Source: an uncultured Prevotella sp. (lineage in GTDB: Bacteria > Bacteroidota > Bacteroidia > Bacteroidales > Bacteroidaceae). From it: DNA of 64,000 nt. The stretch covers positions 1 through 64,000 of the forward strand of contig CAKZVT010000046.1 of assembly GCA_937922435.1 (NCBI GenBank), in the 5' to 3' direction. The notes under the pieces are model-generated. The model was not told the origin of the DNA, did no database searches, and saw nothing but the letters and a program-made list of their open reading frames with translations. The translations under genes were made by a program, and so were the position numbers. Below, piece by piece: positions 43,330 through 50,696 of this stretch; positions within the stretch are counted from its first letter, which is position 1; every line of letters starts with the position of its first letter.

Positions 43330-45867
43330 ATGATTTATCCGAAGACTTTTGAAAGCAAGCTGGGCTTCGACGAGGTGCGCGCGCTGCTGCGCGAGCGTTG
43401 CCTTAGCACGTTGGGCAAGGACATGGTTGACGCCGTGGCCGTATCGGGCGACGCGGCGCAGGTAAACGAGTGGCTGACGCAGGTGCGCGAGTTCCGCCGT
43501 TTGCAGGAAGAGGCCGACGACTTCCCCCTGCGTTACTTCTTCGACGTGCGCGAGGCCGTGGCGCGTCTGCGCCTCGAAGGCACTCATCTCGACGAGGCGG
43601 AGCTGTTTGACCTGCGACGTTCGCTCGACACCATCTGCGCCATCGTGGCCTATCTTAACCGCGACGGCGGCGAAGAGGGTGGGGCGGAGGCATGGCCTTA
43701 CCCTGCGCTCCACCGTCTTACAGAGGGCGTGCAGACCTTTCCGCAACTGGTGCAGCGCATTGACCAAATACTCGACAAGTTCGGCAAGGTCAGGGATACG
43801 GCGTCGCCGGCACTGGCCGACATACGCCGCGAGCTGGCGCGCACCGAGGGCACTATCTCGAAGACGCTGTACTCCATACTGCGCTCGGCGCAGAGCGAGG
43901 GCTTGGTAGACAAGGACGTGACGCCCGCCATGCGCGACGGCCGGCTGGTAATACCCGTCAGTCCCGGTCTGAAACGCCGCATCCGAGGCATCGTGCATGA
44001 CGAGTCGGCATCCGGCAAGACAGTATTCGTAGAGCCGGCCGAAGTGGTTGAGGCCAACAACCGCATACGCGAGCTGGAGTCGGAGGAGCGCCGCGAAATC
44101 ATACGCATACTCACCGAGCTGGCCAAGCAGCTCCGTCCTTACGTTGTGCCCATCCTCGACTCGTACAAGTTTCTTGCAAAAATCGACCTCATCCGCGCCA
44201 AAGCCGAGCTGGCGAGGCTCGTCAAGGGCATCGAGCCTGATGTTGAGGCTTATCCGCATATCGACTGGATTAGGGCTTGCCATCCCTTGCTCGCCCTCTC
44301 GCTCGAAAAGCAGGGCAAGGCCGTAGTGCCGCTCGACGTTATGCTGACGAGCGACAAGCGCATTCTTATCATCTCCGGCCCTAACGCTGGAGGTAAGTCG
44401 GTGTGCCTCAAGACGGTCGGCCTTGTGCAGTACATGCTTCAGTGCGGACTGTCAGTTCCCGTAGGCGAACGCTCGCGCATGGGCGTGTTCAGCAACATAT
44501 TCATCGACATAGGCGACGAGCAGAGCATAGAGAACGACCTCAGCACGTACTCCAGCCACCTGATGAACATGAAGCAGATGATGCGTCATGCCGACGACTC
44601 CACGCTGCTGCTCATTGACGAGTTTGGTACGGGAACGGAGCCGCAAATAGGCGGAGCAATAGCCGAAGCCGTGCTGAAACAGTTTTGCGAGCGTGGCGCA
44701 TACGGCGTAATAACCACCCACTACCAGAACTTGAAGCACTTTGCCGACACCCACGGCGGCGTTGTCAACGGCGCGATGCTGTACGACAGGCAGCAGATGC
44801 AGCCCCTGTTCCAGCTCTCCATAGGTCAGCCGGGCAGCTCGTTCGCCATTGAAATCGCCCGTAAAATCGGACTGCCTGAGGCCGTTATCCGTGACGCGAG
44901 CGACATTGTGGGCAGCGACTACATACAGAGCGACAAGTATCTTCAGGACATCGTGCGCGACAAACGTTACTGGGAGAACAAGCGGCAGACCATACATCAG
45001 CGCGAGAAGAGCCTCGAACAGACCATTGCCCGTTACGAGAGCGAGGTGAAGGAGCTTGAACAGAGCCGCAAGGACATACTCGCCAAGGCCCGTCAGCAGG
45101 CCGAGGAACTGCTTGCTGGCAGCAACCGCATCATAGAAAAGACCATAAGGGAGATACGCGAGAGCCAGGCCGAGAAGGCGGAGACCAAGAAAATACGCGA
45201 GGAACTGGAAGCCTTTAAGGCCGGGATGAAGGACGTTGACACCGCCGCCAACGACGAACTGATAGCCAAGAAGATGCGCCAAATACAGGAAAGGAAGGCT
45301 CGCAGGGAGAAGAGGAAACAGGACAAGGAGAATGAAAAATTAAAAATTAAAAATGAAAAATCTGCCGGTGAAACCAATTCTTCACTCTCCACTCTTCACT
45401 CTTCACTCTCTCCGGGCGACACGGTGCGCATCAAGGGGCTTACCACGGTCGGCAAAGTGGAGAGCATCGACGGCAAGATGGCGACGGTGATTTTCGGCGA
45501 CATGCGCACGAAGATGCGCTCCGAGCGGCTTGAAAGGGCGGAGAAGCCGAAGCAGGAAGAGCCGAAGGCGTATGTCAACGTCAGCCGCGAGACGCGCGAG
45601 GCCATAGACTCGCGCAAGCTGAACTTCAAGCAAGACCTTGACGTGCGCGGCATGCGCGGCGACGAAGCCATCACCGCCGTAACTTACTTCATCGACGACG
45701 CCATACTCGTTGGCATGAGCCGCGTGCGCATCCTGCACGGAACAGGCTCGGGAATACTGCGCCAGCTAATCCGCCAATACCTCGCCACGGTGCCCAACGT
45801 TGCATTGTTCCGCGACGAGCACGTACAGTTCGGCGGAGCGGGAATTACCGTGGTAGACCTTGAATGA
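43330..45867 (+). CDS. mutS2: Endonuclease MutS2
   Basis: 845 residues. MutS-like core and lever helices, ATPase with Walker A ISGPNAGGKSV (near 348), Walker B LLLIDEFGTGTEP (near 428) and a following histidine ITTHY; a long coiled coil at about 535-670; KOW-like segment PGDTVRIKGLTTVGKVESI; C-terminal Smr nuclease domain LDVRGMRGDEAI... RILHGTGSGILRQ. MutS2 suppresses recombination and, in some bacteria, splits collided ribosomes. Residues about 668-694, between coiled coil and KOW, are encoded by a low-complexity repeat of the intergenic kind (separate entry). The stop codon forms the first bases of a 38-bp inverted repeat shared with vsr. Confidence 0.95.
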   Translation: MIYPKTFESKLGFDEVRALLRERCLSTLGKDMVDAVAVSGDAAQVNEWLTQVREFRRLQEEADDFPLRYFFDVREAVARLRLEGTHLDEAELFDLRRSLDTICAIVAYLNRDGGEEGGAEAWPYPALHRLTEGVQTFPQLVQRIDQILDKFGKVRDTASPALADIRRELARTEGTISKTLYSILRSAQSEGLVDKDVTPAMRDGRLVIPVSPGLKRRIRGIVHDESASGKTVFVEPAEVVEANNRIRELESEERREIIRILTELAKQLRPYVVPILDSYKFLAKIDLIRAKAELARLVKGIEPDVEAYPHIDWIRACHPLLALSLEKQGKAVVPLDVMLTSDKRILIISGPNAGGKSVCLKTVGLVQYMLQCGLSVPVGERSRMGVFSNIFIDIGDEQSIENDLSTYSSHLMNMKQMMRHADDSTLLLIDEFGTGTEPQIGGAIAEAVLKQFCERGAYGVITTHYQNLKHFADTHGGVVNGAMLYDRQQMQPLFQLSIGQPGSSFAIEIARKIGLPEAVIRDASDIVGSDYIQSDKYLQDIVRDKRYWENKRQTIHQREKSLEQTIARYESEVKELEQSRKDILAKARQQAEELLAGSNRIIEKTIREIRESQAEKAETKKIREELEAFKAGMKDVDTAANDELIAKKMRQIQERKARREKRKQDKENEKLKIKNEKSAGETNSSLSTLHSSLSPGDTVRIKGLTTVGKVESIDGKMATVIFGDMRTKMRSERLERAEKPKQEEPKAYVNVSRETREAIDSRKLNFKQDLDVRGMRGDEAITAVTYFIDDAILVGMSRVRILHGTGSGILRQLIRQYLATVPNVALFRDEHVQFGGAGITVVDLE
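45331..45412 (+). repeat. Intergenic-style tandem repeat inside mutS2
   Basis: In-frame run of AAAAATTAAAAATTAAAAATG words, then CTTCACTCT x3 (CACTCTCCACTCTTCACTC). It encodes NEKLKIKNEKSAGETNSS and then LSTLHSSLSP, a linker with no family role I know. Composition and word structure match the hairpin-forming intergenic repeats of this window, not coding DNA around it. Confidence 0.75.
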
Positions 45868-45961
45868 CGGTGAGAAGGTGGGAAAGTGAGAAGGTGAGAA
45901 AACAATACAAAGTGCCTTTTGCATTTTCTCACCTTCTCACTTTCCCACCTTCTCACCGTCA
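45865..45961. terminator. Perfect 38-bp inverted repeat between convergent mutS2 and vsr
   Basis: Arm 45865-45902 is the exact reverse complement of 45924-45961; spacer 21 nt. The arms consist of tandem GGTGAGAAGG/GGTGGGAAAG words. The left arm begins at the second-last base triplet of mutS2 (its TGA stop) and the right arm covers the last nine codons of vsr. Probably a two-way terminator; no long T run beyond AAAA/TTTT at the loop side. Confidence 0.85.
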
Positions 45962-46446
45962 ATTGTTTTTTCCGCCGCCATGTCCCATTCGTCTTTTTCC
46001 GGCAACTTGTACTTCACGGCATGGTCTTCAAGGTATATTTTGTTCAGCGTATAGGCGAGCGACTCAAGCGTCTGTTCGCGCACTTTGGGTTTCAATTGGC
46101 ATTCCCAAACGGTTATGCAGTGCCAGCCCATGCGTGCCAGAGCCTGCTGCTCGGCCTTGTCGCGGCTGCGGTTGCGCTCGATTTTTGCGCGCCAGAAGTC
46201 GGTGTTGGTCTTCGGCAGGTGGAAAGTGGGGCAGTCGTGTCCGTGCCAGAAGCATCCGTTTACGAATATGCACGTGCGGTATTTGCGCAGCACGAGGTCG
46301 GGATGGCCGGGCAGGCGCGGACTGTTGAGCCTGTACCTGAAGCCGCAGGCAAACAGGTAGCGGCGCACGACGAGTTCGGGTCGCGTGTCCTTTGAGCGGA
46401 TGGCGGCCATTATTTTGCTGCGTTTTTCCTTTGAAAACAAATCCAT
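45937..46446 (-). CDS. vsr: Very short patch repair endonuclease (Vsr)
   Basis: 169 residues from ATG 46446. An ATG seven codons earlier overlaps the -7 box and cannot be in the main transcript. Motifs of the Vsr family: MAAIRSKDTRPELVVRRYLFACGFRYRLN, then DLVLRKYRTCIFVNGCFWHGHDC with the metal-binding aspartate and histidines, then WRAKIERNRSRDKAEQQALARMGW. Vsr nicks T:G mismatches left by deamination of 5-methylcytosine and normally travels with a Dcm-type methyltransferase; none is visible here. The last nine residues are coded by an inverted-repeat arm, giving a non-family tail. Confidence 0.93.
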   Translation of the reverse strand: MDLFSKEKRSKIMAAIRSKDTRPELVVRRYLFACGFRYRLNSPRLPGHPDLVLRKYRTCIFVNGCFWHGHDCPTFHLPKTNTDFWRAKIERNRSRDKAEQQALARMGWHCITVWECQLKPKVREQTLESLAYTLNKIYLEDHAVKYKLPEKDEWDMAAEKTIDGEKVGK

Positions 46447-46454
46447 GCCGTTCA

Positions 46455-46462
46455 CAAAGGTA
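46455..46462 (-). promoter_or_regulatory. -7 box (TACCTTTG) of vsr
   Basis: Exact match on the minus strand ending 8 nt before ATG 46446, so the transcript starts only a few bases before the start codon. Confidence 0.55.
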
Positions 46463-46609
46463 CACATTATTATATTATTAGGTGTGTAATTTGAGCAAAA
46501 AGTATGGTTTTATAAGTGGAGCTGATGTTGCCCATGCAACGTTAGGGCACAAAAAAATGGAAACACTTAGCGTGCCCCCACGTCTGGATATATAATTGAT
46601 TGTGTTGTG

Positions 46610-46683
46610 AGCCTCTTGTCGGATTCGAACCAACGACCCCGAGATTACAAATCACGTGCTCTGGCCAACTGAGCTAAAGAGGC
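46610..46683 (-). tRNA. tRNA-Thr (anticodon TGT)
   Basis: 74 nt on the minus strand. Acceptor GCCTCTT with AAGAGGC, D-arm GCTCAGTTGGCCAGAGC, anticodon loop TTTGTAA, T-arm GTTGG-TTCGAAT-CCGAC. The anticodon stem CGTGA/TCTCG has a U-U mismatch at the middle pair. The 5' end lies only about two bases after the SRP RNA. Confidence 0.93.
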
Positions 46684-46685
46684 GG

Positions 46686-46791
46686 GGTGGGCAAGCTACT
46701 TGCATCGCGCCGCTACAACCAACTACCTTTGCTGTGTTCCCACCCTGGAGGATTCGAAGGGAGCTGGCCGTGCAAGACTTGCCCGTCTTAG
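46686..46791 (-). ncRNA. ffs: Signal recognition particle RNA (small bacterial type)
   Basis: About 105 nt on the minus strand. The conserved apical motif CAGG-GTG-GGAA-CAC-AGCA (stem loop at 46734-46743, GGAA tetraloop) is that of domain IV, which binds Ffh. The ends pair: GGGCAAG (46778-46784 region) with CTTGCCC (46689-46695), plus TTGC/GCAA next to it. A -7 box lies just upstream. Ends are approximate to a few bases. Directly followed by tRNA-Thr, so one precursor transcript probably carries both. Confidence 0.88.
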
Positions 46792-46797
46792 CGGCTG

Positions 46798-46805
46798 CAA
46801 AGGTA
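46798..46805 (-). promoter_or_regulatory. -7 box (TACCTTTG) of the SRP RNA-tRNA-Thr unit
   Basis: Exact TAnnTTTG on the minus strand, ending 7 nt before the predicted SRP RNA 5' end. Confidence 0.65.
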
Positions 46806-47028
46806 ATAAAAAGTATTGATATGGATGTGTGCGGCGCGGCCTTTTATCTTGTTTTTAACTTATTTTCAATACTTCCTTGTGCTCTTGAGGTAAAATTTCG
46901 TGACAAATCAAAATCTTGAACCAGCTCCGTGCATGCTTGTTTTCTTGTCGTTTGTGTCTGTGCATCATTCCTTTTATGTGACGTTTTGCCATGTACGGAT
47001 TGCAATTTAATATGCTTTTGTGTGCTTT

Positions 47029-47115
47029 AAGGCCGTCAAAGCCAAGGCTTTTGACGGCCTTCCGGCTTGTAAAAGACGGCCTTTTGCAGGCTGAAAGACC
47101 GTCTTTTACATTGCT
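47029..47115. repeat. 22-nt palindromic-unit array (family A, copy 9)
   Basis: GGCCGTCAAAGCC / GGCTTTTGACGGCC forms an outer palindrome, followed by two 22-nt steps ending GACCGTCTTTTAC. Of the stretch 46806-47478 the remainder shows no convincing gene; a 45-codon minus-strand reading frame at 46855-46992 is too weak to call. Confidence 0.82.
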
Positions 47116-47423
47116 GTTTGTCTCATATTGTGCTTGAGTGTGTTGTAACTCGCTGGCTTGCAAGTATTTACGTGAAACGCTGAAAAACGGCGTTGTTCAG
47201 GCTGAATGTGCGTCTCCTGTTCGCCGCCGGCCTTCAGGATGCGTCAAGTTGCCGGCAAGCGTTAATGTTTTTTTATGAATGTAGTGCTTGGATGTGTTAA
47301 TTTTTGCATCAAATCAATCATTATATAGCCTAATTGTTGCAATTAAAATGTATGTCTTGTGCTATTGAGACGTTTTGAAACGCGCGTGAAACAAATTACA
47401 ATTAAGAAACGGATTAAAACGCA

Positions 47424-47431
47424 TAATTTTG
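47424..47431 (+). promoter_or_regulatory. -7 box (TAATTTTG) of the xylan operon
   Basis: Exact TAnnTTTG about 47 nt upstream of the SusC-like start codon. The leader 47438-47478 is A-rich and unstructured, usual for this order. Confidence 0.55.
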
Positions 47432-47478
47432 TGACCGAGAAAAACTTTTTACCTTAAATAACATAAAACAACCAAAAC

Positions 47479-50400
47479 ATGAAACACTCTATTAAAGTTT
47501 GCAAAACCCTCGGTTTGCTTATACTCATGAGCGTCTTCCCATTGGTGGCGATGGCTCAGGGTTCGGCGATAACCGTGAAGGGGCAGGTCACTGACGACCA
47601 AGGGCCCATCATCGGAGCGACTGTAAGGGAAAAGGGCGCAAAGGCCGTTGCCGTTACAGACCTCGACGGTAATTATACCATCAAGGTAAGCCCGGGTGCT
47701 ACTCTTACGTTTACCTATTTAGGTTATCAGAATAAAGAGGTAAACGTGGGCAACAAGACACAGGTTGACGTTGTGATGGTGTCTGACGCCCAGGCGTTGA
47801 GCGAAGTTGTGGTCGTAGGTTACGGCCAGATGAAGCGTTCTGACGTTACCGGCTCGGTTGTCTCGGTCAACTCGGAGCAGATTGAGCGTGCCGTGCCTAC
47901 CAGCATCGACCAGGTGCTCCAGGGACGCGCCGCCGGTGTTCAAATCCAAGCCAACTCGGGTACGCCGGGCGCGAACACCAGTATCCGCATCCGCGGTATC
48001 AGCTCTTTGAACTCCACCAACCAGCCGATTTTCGTCATCGACGGCGTTGTTGTCGAGCCGCAGAGCACCGACACGAACGACCCCCTGTCAAGTAATAACC
48101 CCCTTGCGAGCATCAACCCGAGCGACATTGTGTCGATGGACGTGCTCAAGGACGCCTCCGCCACCGCTATATATGGTGCGCGCGCGGCCAATGGCGTCAT
48201 CATGATTACCACGCGCAGGGGTAAGGCCGGCGAGGCTACCATCACCTATGACGGCTACGTAGGCTGGCAGGAGATGGCCAAGAAGCTCGACATGATGAAC
48301 CTGCGCGAGTATGCCATCCACCACAACGCACGCTCGGATATGAGCATAGTCGAGGCGAGCGACGCGTTCGTCAATCCTTCTGCCCTCGGCAATGGTACCG
48401 ACTGGCAGGACGCTTTGTTCCGCAGCGCCTTGATGACGAGCCACAACATCTCCGTAACGGGCGGCTCGGAAAAGGCTACCTATTCTATCAGTGCCGGCTA
48501 CTTGAACCAGGACGGTATCGCCATCGGTTCAGGCTTCAAGCGCCTTACGCTGCGCGGCAACACCGACGCGCAGGTGAAGAAGTGGCTCAAGGCCAGCCTT
48601 AGCTTCTCGCTTACCGACTCGAAGCAGGAGGTGGGTGCCGACAACAACATCATCATGAACGCCTTGCAGCAGCAGCCTTCGGTGGCTGTAAGGAGCGCCG
48701 ACGGCTCTTTCGACGGCCCGGATGATGTCTATATGCCTGTCAACGCCGTGGCTCTTGCCGAGATGCGCGAGAACTACAACAAGAAGATGAACTTCCGCAT
48801 AAACGGCAGTCTTGAGGCTACATTATATAAAGGTCTTACGTTCAAGACCGAGCTTTCGGCTGACTACAACCTTAACAAGTTCTATTACTACGAGCCGGAC
48901 TACACATTCGGAAAGCTGGAAAACAATACCCGCACCGGCCGTTGGACCAAGACCGACACGAAGTATTGGTCGTGGCGCAACATCCTGACGTACCAAAACA
49001 CCTTTGCAGAGAAGCATGCTGTCAATGTAATGGTTGGTCAGGAAATGAGCCAGTCGCATTGGGAAAACCAGGTAAGCACGGCTACTGGCTTCCTCACCAA
49101 CAGCACTCACGACCCTTCGGCAGGCGACATTACAGCCTCGACGGGTAACGGTACGCAGAACGACAACTCCATCTTCTCTTACTTCGGGCGCGCGTTCTAT
49201 TCTTATGATGACCGCTATCTCGTGACAGCAACGCTCCGCCGCGACGGCAGCTCGCGCTTTGCCAAGGGCAACCGTTGGGGTTGGTTCCCGTCAGCGGCAC
49301 TCGCTTGGCGCGTGTCTAACGAGAAGTTTATGGCTAAGACAAGCAACGTTATCAGCAACTTGAAGCTCCGTCTCGGCTGGGGTTCTACCGGTAACCAGAA
49401 CGTTTCAGACTGGGCTTACATGGCTATGCTCTCATCCAAGAGTACACCATGGGGCACTGGCGTGCTCAACGGCAATACTCCCAACCCTGACTTGAAGTGG
49501 GAGACCACGACATCGTGGAACGTAGGCTTCGACCTTAGCCTCTTCCGCAACCGCATCGAGTTCATTTTCGACTGGTATTACAAGAAGACCGACGACCTGC
49601 TCCTCCAACTCCCGTTGCCTGCCTATATCGGTTCTTACGGCAACGGCGCCGCCTCCAATCCTTGGGGCAACGTCGGTTCGATGAGCAACCAAGGTGTCGA
49701 GATGACGTTGAACACGGTCAACATCGACAAGGGTGGCTTCCAGTGGCGTTCTAGCTTCACGTTCTCGCTCAACCGTAACAAGGTTGTCAGCCTTGACACC
49801 GAGAGCGCGTCTATCGACAAGACGTTCCAAATCGGCTCCGACGTGCTCACCGTTACACGTACCGTAGAGGGCAAGCCTGTCGGCCAGCTGTACGGATATA
49901 AGGTTATCGGACGCTTCGACAAGGCTGAAGACTTTTATTATAAGGATGCCAATGGAGTGGTTAAGCCTGTGGCAATACCCGAGGGCAGCTCTATCAGCGA
50001 GAGCGGAACATGGATTGGCGACTACATCTTTGCCGACGTAAACGGCGACGGTGTCATCAACAACCAGGACTGCACGTTTATCGGCGACCCGCAGCCCGAC
50101 TTTACTTACGGTATCGGCAACACCTTCTCTTGGAAGGGATTTGACCTCTCTATCTTCTTCAACGGCAGCTACGGCAACGACATTCTCAACCTTACAGGCC
50201 GTGAACTTTCTGATGTCCGCGTAAACAGCAACCTGCTGAAGGAGTGCGCAGGATATGCGAAAATCGGTGTAATCGACCCCAACCTGCCCGATGACGACTT
50301 CCGTAACTTGTATGTTTCCAATCCGGGTTCGCGCCTTCCGCGCCTTAGCGCGTCGACGACCAACGCCAACAACCGCGTCAGCGACCGCTATGTAGAGGAC

Positions 50401-50646
50401 GGCTCGTACATCCGCTTGCAGAACATCTCGTTGAGCTATACGCTCCCGAAGTCTCTCGTTACGAAGCTGAAGTTGCAGAATGTCAAGGTGTACATGAACT
50501 TGCAAAACGTTTATACGTGGACCAATTACAGCGGTTACGACCCCGAAGTCGGTGCAATGTATGGCGATGCGCTCATGACCGGCGTTGACTACGGCCGCTA
50601 TCCGTCACCGCGTATCTATACGTTTGGTCTCAACATCTCGTTCTAA
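47479..50646 (+). CDS. SusC-like TonB-dependent outer-membrane transporter (xylan operon)
   Basis: 1055 residues: signal peptide ending VAMAQG, carboxypeptidase-regulatory-like domain at 30-110 (ITVKGQVTDDQGPIIGATVREKG), the SusC motif LSEVVVVGYGQMKRSDVTGSV, plug domain with ISSLNSTNQPIFVIDGVV and DVLKDASATAIYGARAANGVIMITT, then a 22-strand barrel ending FGLNISF. It imports oligosaccharides across the outer membrane, with SusD as the lid, powered by TonB. SusD, a glycan-binding lipoprotein and GH10 follow, so the substrate is probably xylo-oligosaccharide. Confidence 0.96.
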   Translation: MKHSIKVCKTLGLLILMSVFPLVAMAQGSAITVKGQVTDDQGPIIGATVREKGAKAVAVTDLDGNYTIKVSPGATLTFTYLGYQNKEVNVGNKTQVDVVMVSDAQALSEVVVVGYGQMKRSDVTGSVVSVNSEQIERAVPTSIDQVLQGRAAGVQIQANSGTPGANTSIRIRGISSLNSTNQPIFVIDGVVVEPQSTDTNDPLSSNNPLASINPSDIVSMDVLKDASATAIYGARAANGVIMITTRRGKAGEATITYDGYVGWQEMAKKLDMMNLREYAIHHNARSDMSIVEASDAFVNPSALGNGTDWQDALFRSALMTSHNISVTGGSEKATYSISAGYLNQDGIAIGSGFKRLTLRGNTDAQVKKWLKASLSFSLTDSKQEVGADNNIIMNALQQQPSVAVRSADGSFDGPDDVYMPVNAVALAEMRENYNKKMNFRINGSLEATLYKGLTFKTELSADYNLNKFYYYEPDYTFGKLENNTRTGRWTKTDTKYWSWRNILTYQNTFAEKHAVNVMVGQEMSQSHWENQVSTATGFLTNSTHDPSAGDITASTGNGTQNDNSIFSYFGRAFYSYDDRYLVTATLRRDGSSRFAKGNRWGWFPSAALAWRVSNEKFMAKTSNVISNLKLRLGWGSTGNQNVSDWAYMAMLSSKSTPWGTGVLNGNTPNPDLKWETTTSWNVGFDLSLFRNRIEFIFDWYYKKTDDLLLQLPLPAYIGSYGNGAASNPWGNVGSMSNQGVEMTLNTVNIDKGGFQWRSSFTFSLNRNKVVSLDTESASIDKTFQIGSDVLTVTRTVEGKPVGQLYGYKVIGRFDKAEDFYYKDANGVVKPVAIPEGSSISESGTWIGDYIFADVNGDGVINNQDCTFIGDPQPDFTYGIGNTFSWKGFDLSIFFNGSYGNDILNLTGRELSDVRVNSNLLKECAGYAKIGVIDPNLPDDDFRNLYVSNPGSRLPRLSASTTNANNRVSDRYVEDGSYIRLQNISLSYTLPKSLVTKLKLQNVKVYMNLQNVYTWTNYSGYDPEVGAMYGDALMTGVDYGRYPSPRIYTFGLNISF

Positions 50647-50696
50647 TGCAGCGTGACAAAGGAATAATCAAGATAACATCATATATTTAGAAAACA

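Noticed and set aside
43057..44283. 408-codon minus-strand reading frame over mutS2
   Set aside because: Includes a family A repeat and the antisense of conserved MutS2 motifs; not a plausible protein.
46855..46992. 45-codon minus-strand gene (MAKRHIKGMMHRHKRQ...)
   Set aside because: Basic short peptide with no recognised family, promoter or neighbour; could be real but unsupported.
49432..50505. 357-codon minus-strand reading frame over the SusC-like gene
   Set aside because: Antisense of conserved barrel strands; no independent promoter or family.
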